A stretch of DNA of 64,000 nt from Holophagae bacterium (GTDB lineage: Bacteria; Acidobacteriota; Holophagae; Acanthopleuribacterales; Acanthopleuribacteraceae): the NCBI GenBank assembly GCA_030429565.1, contig JAUIFE010000007.1, positions 1-64,000 of the forward strand, read 5' to 3'. Shown piece by piece: positions 44,931 to 53,452 of this stretch. The notes under the pieces were generated by a model. The model was not told the DNA's origin. It searched no databases and saw only the letters and a program-made list of their open reading frames with translations. Position numbers and translations under genes: made by a program. Within the stretch, counting starts at the first letter, position 1; every line of letters starts with the position of its first letter.

Positions 44931-46628
44931 ATGCGCCACATGATGTTATTAACCTTCCGTCGTCGGCCCCTGTTGCTGGGCGTGTTCTTGTTTTTACCTT
45001 TTGCCGGTGTTTTGAGTGGCCAGGACTACCGTCGCTTTCAAGTGCAAACCGGCGATGATCCCGCCTATCTGCATGCCTTTCCCGCCGGCGATGCGGCGCC
45101 AACCTATCGTGCTTGGCGCGGTCAAGCGGAAGGTCGGCGCTACAAAGGGAACTTATGGCTGCGCGGCACGGTGACCTTTGATGCCAAAGAGGCCGGGGAG
45201 AATCGGGCGGTGGCGATTATGGCTTTGGCCGCCGCCGAGGTTTATTTGGACGGTGAACTGATTGCGCGCAATGGGGTCGTCGCTGCCGATGCAGCCGGCG
45301 AGCAGCCAGGGCGGACCATTTTTGTGGCCCCGGTGCCGGCGCATTTGGACACACCCGGCCCCCACCAACTCGTGTTGCGGTTCTCCAACCACCACGGTGA
45401 TTATCACTTCCTTTTTTTGGCAATCGGTTTTGGTGAAATCAATCGGATGATCGCGCAATTGCGCCGCATTCTGCTGCCGTTGGTGTTGTTGAGTGCTTTC
45501 TTCACCGCCGCGCTCTACTTTGTTTTGGTTTATTGGTTCAGTTTCCGAGAGTTCGCCAACCTTCTGTTTGCCGCCACCGCCATGCTGGTTGGTGCCTTGT
45601 TTTTGGTCGAGCTGTGGGCCCGGGTTGGGTATCCCTATCATTATCATGCGCTTCGCCTCACCGTGACCGTTTGGTTGGCGGCTGGTGTCAACCTGTTTCT
45701 ACCCGCTTATTTCGCCGTCTTCCACGGCCTTTCAAAGCGCTGGTGGCCGCTGTTGCCGGTACTGATGGTCGCTGCCGCCGCTCTGTCCGCCGGCCACCAC
45801 GACGCTCTGTCGCGCGCTTTTTACTGGACCGGGCTGAGCTGTTCCTTGGCCGTTACCGCGTGGGCACTGTGGTTGGGTCGTGCTTATGCGGCCTGGGGTT
45901 TTGTCGGTTGTTGTGTGAACTTGGCGACTTTGGCGGCCACGGGCTATGACTTCCTTGAGGGTCCGTTTTTTTATTGTTTTCTCCTGCTGATGGTTTTAGT
46001 AATGGTGGCTTTGGGGCGACGTATGCGCGATACGCGCCACCGTGCGCACCAAGCGCAATTGACCTCGGCACGCTTGCAGACGGAATTGCTTCAAAAACAC
46101 CTGCAACCCCATTTCATGATGAATACGCTAACCGCCGCCATGGAATGGGTTGAGCGCAACCCAGCCGAAGCGGTTCGTTTCATTGAGGCTTTAGCCGGCG
46201 AAATGCGTGCTTTGTTTGCTGTTTCCGGCAAAAATTTGATCCCATTACGCGACGAGTTGGCCATGTGTCGTGCCCATCTCACCACCCAAAGTTACCGAAC
46301 CGGTCGGCAACACGACTTGACCGTCACCGGCCCAATTGAGGCGGTGCATATCCCGCCTGCCGTGATTTTGACGCTTGTCGAAAACGGTTTGACCCACGGC
46401 TTGCCCGACCGCCCTCACTTTTTTCACCTAACGGTCGGCGCGGACGGTCGGCGTTTTTCCTTTGAGGTCGATCAACAGGAAATCGGTGAGATTGAGCGTG
46501 AAGGCACCGGCACGCGCTACATTAAGGCGCGCCTGGAAGAAAGTTATCCTGGTCGCTGGCGCCTGTGGTCCGAGCCCGGTGAGGGACACTGGCGGACCCA
46601 TATCGAAATTGACGAAACGGCATCCTGA
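44931..46628 (+). CDS. LytS-type membrane sensor histidine kinase
   Basis: Partner kinase of the LytTR regulator that follows. A signal peptide/TM segment (~9-28) leads to an extracytoplasmic beta-sandwich domain (~30-170) with a carbohydrate-binding-like pattern (GNLWLRGTVTF, LVLRFSNH), then seven predicted TM spans (~180-370; 7TM-DISM-like arrangement), then the cytoplasmic kinase: LLQKHLQPHFMMNTLTAAMEW (phospho-His in the LQPHF motif near residue 395) and N-box LVENGLTHG near 485. The last G-box is short (GTGTRYIKARLEE). No ribosome-binding site decides between ATGs at 44931, 44940 and 44943. It is 6 bp from the response regulator and divergent from the ABC-M1 operon. Confidence 0.88.
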   Translation: MRHMMLLTFRRRPLLLGVFLFLPFAGVLSGQDYRRFQVQTGDDPAYLHAFPAGDAAPTYRAWRGQAEGRRYKGNLWLRGTVTFDAKEAGENRAVAIMALAAAEVYLDGELIARNGVVAADAAGEQPGRTIFVAPVPAHLDTPGPHQLVLRFSNHHGDYHFLFLAIGFGEINRMIAQLRRILLPLVLLSAFFTAALYFVLVYWFSFREFANLLFAATAMLVGALFLVELWARVGYPYHYHALRLTVTVWLAAGVNLFLPAYFAVFHGLSKRWWPLLPVLMVAAAALSAGHHDALSRAFYWTGLSCSLAVTAWALWLGRAYAAWGFVGCCVNLATLAATGYDFLEGPFFYCFLLLMVLVMVALGRRMRDTRHRAHQAQLTSARLQTELLQKHLQPHFMMNTLTAAMEWVERNPAEAVRFIEALAGEMRALFAVSGKNLIPLRDELAMCRAHLTTQSYRTGRQHDLTVTGPIEAVHIPPAVILTLVENGLTHGLPDRPHFFHLTVGADGRRFSFEVDQQEIGEIEREGTGTRYIKARLEESYPGRWRLWSEPGEGHWRTHIEIDETAS

Positions 46629-46634
46629 GGCACC

Positions 46635-47336
46635 ATGAACATCTTAATTGTTGAAGACGAAGCGATCATTGCCGCACGTTTGGCGCGCCTATTGGGCGAA
46701 ATTTTGGCCGACAGCGACCATCGTATTCACGTGCGGCCGACTTTGGCTGAAGCGCGTGCTTTCCTTGCACGGGAACCACCGGACTTGTTGTTTTTGGACC
46801 TAAACCTCAAGGGCAAAGACGGTTTTGCGCTCCTGCAAGACGCCGTGGCTTCGGCCTTTCAAACGGTGGTGGTTTCAGCCTACGGTGAGCGTGCCCTCGA
46901 AGCTTTTGAGTACGGTGTCCTGGACTTTGTTGCCAAGCCTTTCAACCGAGCGCGGCTGGAACTGGCGTTGGCGCGCTTCCGCGCTCGGCGTGTGGAACAG
47001 CCGGCGGCGTTGCGGTTCCTGGCGGTGAAACAAGGCAATGCCACGCGTTGTGTTCCGCTCGACCAGGTGGTTTACATTCGCGGTGCGGGTCCATATGCCG
47101 AGTTGGTGCTGCGCGACGGACACAGCTTGCTGCACGGAAAAACACTGGAGCGGCTAGAGCAATTGTTGCCCGATCATTGGCAGCGCACCCACAAAAGTTA
47201 CCTGGTTGACTTGCGTCAGGCGCGACGTTGGCTTAGCCATGAAGGTAGCAAGTACGAACTGGAGCTGGAGGACGGCACGCTTTTACCGGTCGGGCGAACG
47301 CGTTACAAGGCGCTTAAAGCGCAATGGCTTACTTGA
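46635..47336 (+). CDS. LytTR-family response regulator
   Basis: Receiver domain (residues 1-120) with acidic pocket EDE near 7-9, phospho-acceptor Asp55 in LLFLDLNLKGKDG and conserved Lys in VAKPF near 105, followed by a LytTR DNA-binding domain (~130-233) with QRTHKSYLVDL and VGRTRYKALK. Forms a two-component system with the preceding kinase (6-bp gap, GAGG ribosome-binding site). By position, the divergent ABC transporter/aminopeptidase operon is its most likely target, though LytTR sites (imperfect direct repeats) were not identified in the 142-bp gap. Confidence 0.93.
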   Translation: MNILIVEDEAIIAARLARLLGEILADSDHRIHVRPTLAEARAFLAREPPDLLFLDLNLKGKDGFALLQDAVASAFQTVVVSAYGERALEAFEYGVLDFVAKPFNRARLELALARFRARRVEQPAALRFLAVKQGNATRCVPLDQVVYIRGAGPYAELVLRDGHSLLHGKTLERLEQLLPDHWQRTHKSYLVDLRQARRWLSHEGSKYELELEDGTLLPVGRTRYKALKAQWLT

Positions 47337-47346
47337 AAAAGTGGGG

Positions 47347-49035
47347 CTAGTTGCGTTTTCTCATAATGGCGCGCAGCATGGAGAAACCCATGACCGCCGA
47401 AACCACGTAGCCCGCCAGACCGATGACGGGGATTTCACGCCATAGCGGTGGCACCTTGGCGTGCACGATCAGCGACGATCCGATGATCAGCGACGCCAGC
47501 ACGATGGCTGAGGCAATGCGGTTACTGACGCGCTCAAGCGTGGCCATTAACGGGTTTAACCCCAGGTGCTCGAGCTCCATTTTCGCTTTGCCCTGCTTGA
47601 GTTGCTTAAGCAATTCGCGCATCTCGCCGGGCACTTCTTTGGCGAGGTAAATCAAGTCTTGGCTGGTTTCCCACAGGTTGCCCGCCAGGCGACGCGGGTG
47701 GTAACGGTTGACCAAAATACGACGGATGTAGGGGCCGGCCTGATCGGTAAAGGAAAAGTCGGGATCGAGTTGGCCACCCAGATCTTCCATTTGCGTAATG
47801 GCCTTGAGCAGCAGGAAATAGGGTGCAGGAATGGAGAGCCGGTACTTGACGGTGAGATCGAGGATGGCGCGTAACAAGGGGCCGACCTCGAGATCCTTGA
47901 GGCTGCGAAACAGATGTTGGTCGATGAGCTCATCGATTTCGCGTTCCAGGGCGAGTCGATCGACCAGTTTGTGGCTCTGGGTAAGTTTGAGTAGGACCTC
48001 GGCGGCCTTGGCCGAGTCGGCTTGGACCACGGCCAGAAAGAGGTCGGCAAAGCGTTCGCGGCTTTGGCGATCGAGGCGTCCCATCATTCCGAAATCGAGG
48101 TAACAGACGATGTGGTTGGGCAGGACCAAAATATTGCCGGGGTGGGGGTCGGCGTGAAAGAAACCGTGTACAAAGATTTGTTCGATAATTAATTTGGCGC
48201 CACGTTGCGCAATTTCGCGTGGGTCGAGTTTTAGTGCCTCAAGTTCCTCGCGTTTCGTCGGTTTGACACCTTTGACGAATTCGAGCACCAAGACGCGGTG
48301 GTTGGAGAGATCGTCATAGACACGCGGCACGTAAACGAGCGGATTGTCCTCGAATTGGCGAGCGAAACGTTTGAGGTTGGCGGCTTCTATTTCATAATCC
48401 AGTTCGTGGTCGAGGGTTCGGGCAAATTCCTCGACAATTTTGGTTGGCTGGTGAATTTGCCCAAATTCGAGGTGTTTCTCCATCAGGCCGGCCATGTTGT
48501 GCATGATCTGGACGTCGACCTCAACAATCTGGGCGATGCGCGGTCGGCGTATTTTGACGGCAACTCGCTCGCCGTCTTTGAGTGTGGCCAAATGGACTTG
48601 GCCAATTGATCCGGCGGCCAGCGGGCGCGGGTCGAAATGCTCGATTTGCGCCATATCCGTGCCCAATTCGCGTTCGAGGATGCGCCGAGCTTGTTCGCCG
48701 TCGAATGGGGTGACGCGGTCCTGGAGTTTGGCCAATTCCTCGAGAACATCGATGGGGAGCAGGTCGCTACGGGTGGAGACGGCTTGGCCCATCTTTACAA
48801 AGGTGGGGCCGAGTTCTTCAAGGACCATGCGAATGCGAGCCGCGCGTGATAACTCAGCGTCGCCAAAGCGCTTGGTTTTGTTGAAGATCTGCCAGCCCAT
48901 TTCGAGGTAGTGGTCGATTTGCATGGCGTACACCAAATCCTCGAAACCGTACTTGATTAAGACGGATAGAATTTGGCGGTAACGTTTGACCACCGAGTAG
49001 GTGCGGGTAAATAGGCCTAATTTCCGAGAGATCAT
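47347..49035 (-). CDS. UbiB/ABC1/AarF-family atypical kinase
   Basis: Member of the family that supports ubiquinone (or other isoprenoid quinone) biosynthesis. Diagnostic motifs: the KxGQ segment FVKMGQAVSTRSDLLP near residue 80, Ala-rich nucleotide loop PLAAGSIGQVHLA near 140, catalytic DPHPGNIL near 290 and YLDFGMMGRL (DFG equivalent) near 305. Two C-terminal TM spans (~500-555) anchor it in the inner membrane. I use the ATG at 49035 (AAGGA nine bases upstream); an in-frame start at 49095 would add 20 residues without family similarity. No ubi or men genes adjoin. Its stop faces that of the LytTR gene, 10 bp away. Confidence 0.9.
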   Translation of the reverse strand: MISRKLGLFTRTYSVVKRYRQILSVLIKYGFEDLVYAMQIDHYLEMGWQIFNKTKRFGDAELSRAARIRMVLEELGPTFVKMGQAVSTRSDLLPIDVLEELAKLQDRVTPFDGEQARRILERELGTDMAQIEHFDPRPLAAGSIGQVHLATLKDGERVAVKIRRPRIAQIVEVDVQIMHNMAGLMEKHLEFGQIHQPTKIVEEFARTLDHELDYEIEAANLKRFARQFEDNPLVYVPRVYDDLSNHRVLVLEFVKGVKPTKREELEALKLDPREIAQRGAKLIIEQIFVHGFFHADPHPGNILVLPNHIVCYLDFGMMGRLDRQSRERFADLFLAVVQADSAKAAEVLLKLTQSHKLVDRLALEREIDELIDQHLFRSLKDLEVGPLLRAILDLTVKYRLSIPAPYFLLLKAITQMEDLGGQLDPDFSFTDQAGPYIRRILVNRYHPRRLAGNLWETSQDLIYLAKEVPGEMRELLKQLKQGKAKMELEHLGLNPLMATLERVSNRIASAIVLASLIIGSSLIVHAKVPPLWREIPVIGLAGYVVSAVMGFSMLRAIMRKRN

Positions 49036-49635
49036 CGGCGCACATCCTTGCCGAAAGGGCTCGGCGCAAAACCAGAGCGGGGCGTTGACGGACAACGAAA
49101 GGTGAGACCATCATAGCGATCAATGCGGTGGCTCGCCAGGGGAAAGGCGTCGCGGAGATCGTGGAGTTAGCCCTTTAACGCCAGCGAATTGGCAGTGCAG
49201 AAAGGAAAGGAAAGCGCCTGCGTGTAGGCAAAGCGCCCGGATGTGATCGGCGACAAGGAAAATGAAAATTGGGAGATGTACATTAGTGCATAATGGGTGA
49301 TGGTGATTTGAAAAAAAGTAGGTTTGTATAATTTTTTGACTCAAAGGTCGCGGCCGCCGACACCGGGCGATGAATAAAGGGTGCAGGAGCCTCTTGGGGT
49401 TATCAGTGACCTACCTAGTGTTTAATCAGTAATTTACCTCGATAACGTGAGCTTTTGTAGGGACGCAAATTTGCCTGGTCCTGAGCGCCCTCTAATCTGT
49501 TGCAAATTCACCCCTTTTTGGGGCTTAAAAGCAAAGTCTCACAAGAAAAATGTCCTTTGAGTCAGAAAACTTTTTTGTTCTCGTGGTACTATCCTATTTC
49601 GGCCTCCGGGTCGGCCACATTTAGGAGGTGGATGC
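49036..49635. other. Long AT-richer intergenic region before an unknown gene
   Basis: 600 bp with no supported gene. It contains a perfect TATAAT at 49327-49332, a CCCC/GGGG hairpin near 49513-49525, and TGGTACTAT near 49583 that could be an extended minus-10 for the gene at 49636. If transcription starts near 49340 it would make a leader or RNA of about 290 nt. I recognise no known RNA family (not tmRNA, RNase P or SRP RNA by their core sequences). Confidence 0.45.
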
Positions 49636-50223
49636 GTGGAAACTGCCGAGCTTGTCGAAAGTCTTAAGCTGTCGGTGCAAGAAATTCCCAGCCTGAAAAA
49701 AATTAAGGAAGGTTTTCACAACCCCCACGTGAAAGCCTGGAAAACCAAACTTGAGGACATTCTCAAGGACGGCGGTTCTTGCTGTAGAAAGTCGTTGGAT
49801 ACGCTCCATCGCATCAAGCAATCATTGAGCGGGTCGAAATTTATTCAAGAACAAACGTACATCAACCAACTTGAAGCTTTAGAGCGAACCGTTAAACAAA
49901 CGATCCAGACCATCGAATTTCTCGGGCGTCCCGAGGACAACGACATCCTGCCTCACTGGGGAAAACCAAAAAGCCAGCATCAAGCCGCCGGTCATTTAAT
50001 GGTCGGTGATGAAGAGATCGCGGTCGAAGAGATTAACATTCACGAAGTTCTCGACTGTTTGGTTTCCCTTGCTGAAGATTCCGATCATCTTTCCGACGGT
50101 ATGCGGGCGCGCTTGATTGAGCCGCTGACGGCCATTCTTCAGGACGATCTGTTACAACCATTTCTCAATCAAGATATCGGTGTTCTTTTGGGTCACTGGC
50201 CGGAGTTTTCCGGTAATCGCTAA
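49636..50223 (+). CDS. Hypothetical protein, 195 residues
   Basis: Not recognised. It is a soluble, mainly helical and charged protein with no signal peptide or TM span. An N-terminal helical half (about 1-95, with CC at 54-55 and a Gln/Thr-rich stretch TVKQTIQTIEFLG) is followed by a more acidic C-terminal half (about 125-195) with short hydrophobic segments such as VLDCLVSLAED and PLTAILQDDLLQ. The start is GTG 49636, seven bases after an excellent TAGGAGG site; an ATG at 49632 is out of frame. A strong terminator follows, so it is a single-gene unit. The codon usage and ribosome-binding site argue for a real gene. Confidence 0.75.
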   Translation: METAELVESLKLSVQEIPSLKKIKEGFHNPHVKAWKTKLEDILKDGGSCCRKSLDTLHRIKQSLSGSKFIQEQTYINQLEALERTVKQTIQTIEFLGRPEDNDILPHWGKPKSQHQAAGHLMVGDEEIAVEEINIHEVLDCLVSLAEDSDHLSDGMRARLIEPLTAILQDDLLQPFLNQDIGVLLGHWPEFSGNR

Positions 50224-50267
50224 CGCCGTTTCTTACTACTTTCCGCAAACGGGCGCGGAATGTCATT

Positions 50268-50297
50268 AAAACCTCTCCAATTGGAGGGGTTTTTTTG
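50268..50297 (+). terminator. Rho-independent terminator of the hypothetical gene
   Basis: Stem AACCTCTCC/GGAGGGGTT (one G-U pair), AATT loop, seven Ts (50290-50296). Confidence 0.9.
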
Positions 50298-50819
50298 ATG
50301 GTGGAGATAGGTTGTTTCAGGTCCACTCGGGACCACCTTTTGGGTTTAAAAGGGGGTCCTGTCTCAAATGATGCGAAAGAGGGGCGAATTTGGCGGCGCA
50401 CTCAGGTCGTCTTTTGGGCTGCAACGGGTTGTCGGTGTGGGCGGCGGCTCGGCTCCGTACGGCTTGCCTTTGTGCAGTACGCTTCGCGCACACGAGATTG
50501 TGAGCCGGCATTCACGCGAATCCTGCACTTTGGCTTTTGACACCCTTTTGCTGATCTCACGAAGCCTTAACAGTGGTTTTAAAGTATTGGTACTGTTCGG
50601 TTTGTGTTGTTTTTACCGGTTTCGTGGGGACCACTTTGGTTCCATCGTTCGGACATAGAGGTTTACCCATCATCTCGCTGTGTTAAGATCCTTCGCGATG
50701 AAGCCAAGTGCTTGGGGCGTAAGCGCTCAGCACGTTGCGGCCGCTGTTTCGGTCGGGTTTTATCTTGAAATGGACCGCGCTTCGCGCGCTTATTTTTCTT
50801 GACTGTGGTGGGAACACTC
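50298..50819. other. Intergenic region upstream of the phoB-like gene
   Basis: About 520 bp without a supported gene. A large hairpin (12-bp stem with one mismatch, 50330-50341/50348-50359, enclosed by GAGATAGG/CCTGTCTC) is present, a GGGACCAC.TTTGG sequence occurs twice (near 50329 and 50624), and a possible promoter lies at 50662-50689. A small GC hairpin plus T run is at about 50777-50798. No Pho box recognised. Confidence 0.5.
50662..50689 (+). promoter_or_regulatory. Possible promoter of the phoB-phoR-like operon
   Basis: TTTACC (50662-50667) and TAAGAT (50684-50689) with a 16-bp spacer; each matches consensus at four of six positions. Confidence 0.3.
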
Positions 50820-51506
50820 ATGCCAAAAGAACGCATTTTAGTTGTAGAAGACGAACGAGATATTCTTGAACTAATCACATACAACCTCAATCGCGAGGGA
50901 TACACAGTTCACGGTATTACCTCCGGTGAAGAAGCGCTCCGCGTGATTCCCGAATTCAAACCTAACTTAATCGTGTTGGATTGGATGCTGCCAGGCATGG
51001 ATGGCCTGGAAGTTTGTAAGTTTATTAAACAGAACAGCAAAACCACCGAAGTCAGTGTCATCATCGTGACCGCCAAGGATGCCGAGGCGGACGTCGTAAC
51101 CGGTCTGGAAGTCGGCGCAGATGACTATTTGACGAAACCCTTCAGCCCACGCGTCTTATTGGCGCGTGTCAAAGCCTTGTTGCGTCGTAACCGCAAAGCG
51201 TCGGCCGACGCCGACGCCGTGTTGACGATTGAAAACATGGTGATTCACCCGGGCAAACGCGAGGTGCGTATCGATGAGCGCCGCATTCGCCTGACGAACA
51301 TGGAATTTCGTATTTTGCACTTTCTTGCTTCCCACCAAGGGTGGGTTTATACCCGGTCGCAGATTGTCAGCGCGGCTCGCGGTGAAGATTACGCCGTGAC
51401 GGATCGTTCCGTCGACGCTATCATCGTGGGTCTACGCAAAAAATTGGGACCGGAAGCGCATTACATTGAAACGGTTCGCGGTGTCGGTTACCGATTCAAG
51501 GAATGA
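50820..51506 (+). CDS. phoB: OmpR/PhoB-family response regulator
   Basis: Receiver domain (1-120) with acidic pocket VVEDERD at 8-14, phospho-acceptor Asp54 in LIVLDWMLPGMDG, and Lys in LTKPFSP; winged-helix domain (~130-228) with LTNMEFRILHFLASHQGWVYTR and RSVDAIIVGLRKKLG, ending ETVRGVGYRF. The WML around the Asp and the adjacent PhoR-like kinase point to the phosphate regulon, but PhoB identity is an inference: no pst or phoU genes are in view. ATG 50820 is chosen; an upstream in-frame start adds seven non-conserved residues. The kinase starts 4 bp after the stop codon. Confidence 0.85.
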   Translation: MPKERILVVEDERDILELITYNLNREGYTVHGITSGEEALRVIPEFKPNLIVLDWMLPGMDGLEVCKFIKQNSKTTEVSVIIVTAKDAEADVVTGLEVGADDYLTKPFSPRVLLARVKALLRRNRKASADADAVLTIENMVIHPGKREVRIDERRIRLTNMEFRILHFLASHQGWVYTRSQIVSAARGEDYAVTDRSVDAIIVGLRKKLGPEAHYIETVRGVGYRFKE

Positions 51507-51510
51507 TTAG

Positions 51511-53274
51511 GTGCGCAAGCGAAAACTACTTTGGCGAATTTTTTCATCGTTTCTTTTAATTACATTGGTGGCCTTGCTTTTAGTTTCGTCTTTTGCCACC
51601 TCCTCCTTTCATAATTTTCACCTCCGACAAACCGAGCAGGAACTGCGCAACAGCGCGGTTCTTGTCGGTGCGCGGTTGTCCGAGTGTCATCCCGAAAGCA
51701 GTTTTCAGGAATTGGATAACCAGTTTAAGCGATTGCGTCAAAGTTTGGCCCACCGCATAACGATCATTCGCAGCGATGGGATTGTGGTGGCCGATACCGA
51801 CTACGATATTTCGCGCATGGACAATCACTCGCGCCGCACTGAGGTTCGCAAGGCGATGGATGGCGAAACCGCCGTGGTACGTCGCTTTTCCGATACATTG
51901 CAGCGCAAGATGTTGTTTGTGGCAATTCGCCGCGAAATGCCGGATGGATCTCATGTGATTGTGCGGGTAGCGCGATCGATGACGACCATCGACAGCGCGC
52001 TACGCACCATTCAAATGAAAATCGGCATCGCGTGGCTGATTACAGCTCTGCTGGCTTCGGTTATCATTCTGACCATCTCGCGCAGCATCAGTCGTCCCTT
52101 CGAGATGTTTAAAAGCGATGCAGAGCGTCTCTTTCAGGGCGCCGCCGATGAAGACTATCCCGAGTCGCAAGCGCTTGAAGTGGAAGAGTTGGCCGAAGCC
52201 ATGAATATCATGCTTGATCAGCTCAACGAACGGCGCGATACGATTGCCCACCAGCGCTCCGAGGTGGAGGCGATTCTTTCGAGCATGACTGAGGCCGTGC
52301 TTGCGGTTGATTCCGAGGGGCGGATTCTCAAGATAAACCAGGCGACGGCCAATTTGTTCCGCCTTGACTTGGAAGCCTGTCGCGGTGTTCGTTTACAGGA
52401 ACGGATTCGCAACCAGCAGCTCAACGAGTTTGTGCGCCGCATTCTCGACGGCCAGGCACGCGGAATGGCCGAGTTTGTTATTTACACACCGGAGCCTAAG
52501 TACTTGGAGTCACACGGTGCTTTGCTGCGGGATGAGCTTGACCACGTGCTCGGGGCTGTAATTGTGATCAACAACGTTACGCGCCTGAAGCGTTTGGAGA
52601 CTATGCGCAGTGAATTTGTCGCCAACGTGTCGCACGAGTTGCGCACGCCGGTGACCGCCATCAAGGGTTTCATCGAAACGCTGCAGGACGGAGCCGTTGA
52701 AGATCCCGACGACACGCGCCACTTCTTGACCATTATTGAGCGCCACACCACGCGACTGAGTGCGATTATCGAAGATTTGCTCAGCTTGTCCAAGATCGAG
52801 CAAAACCCCGATGAATTGACGGTTGAGCAGCGCGGGTTGCGGGAAGTGTTGGAGAATGCGATCCGCACCTGTTCGGAAAAACACAACCGCCCGATTCCCA
52901 TTCATCTCAGTTGTCACGATGATCTCGAAGGTGTGTTTAACCCCAGTCTGATGGAACAAGCCGTGGTTAACTTGATCGACAACGCGGTTAAGTACAGCTT
53001 GGACGACAAAGCCGTCGAGGTTCGCGCCTATACCCGCGACGAGCAGCTCGTGATTGAGGTTGAGGATCAAGGCTGTGGCATTCCCGAAAAACATTGGAAT
53101 CGTTTGTTTGAACGCTTTTATCGCGTGGACCGCGCACGCAGTCGCGATGTCGGCGGCACCGGGTTGGGTCTTTCGATTGTTAAACACATCGCGCAGGCTC
53201 ACGGTGGGACGGTATCGGTCAGCAGCGAGTTGAATGTGGGTTCCACCTTCACGATCACCCTGCCGCCGGTATAG
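51511..53274 (+). CDS. phoR: PhoR-like sensor histidine kinase
   Basis: Two TM spans (about 8-30 and 172-192) flank an extracytoplasmic sensor domain of ~140 residues. A HAMP-like linker (~195-245), a PAS domain (~255-365, SSMTEAVLAVDSEGRILKIN) and the kinase core follow: FVANVSHELRTPVTAIKGF with phospho-His near 375, N-box NLIDNAVKYS, DQGCGIP, FYRVDRARSRDVGGTGLGLSIVKHI. All motifs are intact. 587 residues is the size of Bacillus PhoR and larger than E. coli PhoR, with the full external domain. GTG 51511 is preceded by AAGGA. It partners the regulator 4 bp upstream. The signal is assumed, not shown, to be phosphate. Confidence 0.87.
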   Translation: MRKRKLLWRIFSSFLLITLVALLLVSSFATSSFHNFHLRQTEQELRNSAVLVGARLSECHPESSFQELDNQFKRLRQSLAHRITIIRSDGIVVADTDYDISRMDNHSRRTEVRKAMDGETAVVRRFSDTLQRKMLFVAIRREMPDGSHVIVRVARSMTTIDSALRTIQMKIGIAWLITALLASVIILTISRSISRPFEMFKSDAERLFQGAADEDYPESQALEVEELAEAMNIMLDQLNERRDTIAHQRSEVEAILSSMTEAVLAVDSEGRILKINQATANLFRLDLEACRGVRLQERIRNQQLNEFVRRILDGQARGMAEFVIYTPEPKYLESHGALLRDELDHVLGAVIVINNVTRLKRLETMRSEFVANVSHELRTPVTAIKGFIETLQDGAVEDPDDTRHFLTIIERHTTRLSAIIEDLLSLSKIEQNPDELTVEQRGLREVLENAIRTCSEKHNRPIPIHLSCHDDLEGVFNPSLMEQAVVNLIDNAVKYSLDDKAVEVRAYTRDEQLVIEVEDQGCGIPEKHWNRLFERFYRVDRARSRDVGGTGLGLSIVKHIAQAHGGTVSVSSELNVGSTFTITLPPV

Positions 53275-53452
53275 TGGTCGACAGGGTTTTGTCTCGCGCT
53301 GAAACACTGTTTCAGATGGTGTTTCACGGGTGTTTCACGAGCCGGCTGTTTTGTTAAGGGTTGTTGTTAAGTTGTTTGAATGGAGACGTTTTTGAGTTGG
53401 CATTAGCCTTGAATTTACCCTTGGTGTCAAATGCAACGCCAAGGAGGCTTTC

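Noticed and set aside
49036..49635. Known structured RNA (tmRNA, RNase P RNA, SRP RNA or 6S RNA)
   Set aside because: The conserved cores of tmRNA, RNase P and SRP RNA were not found; the region cannot be assigned by eye.
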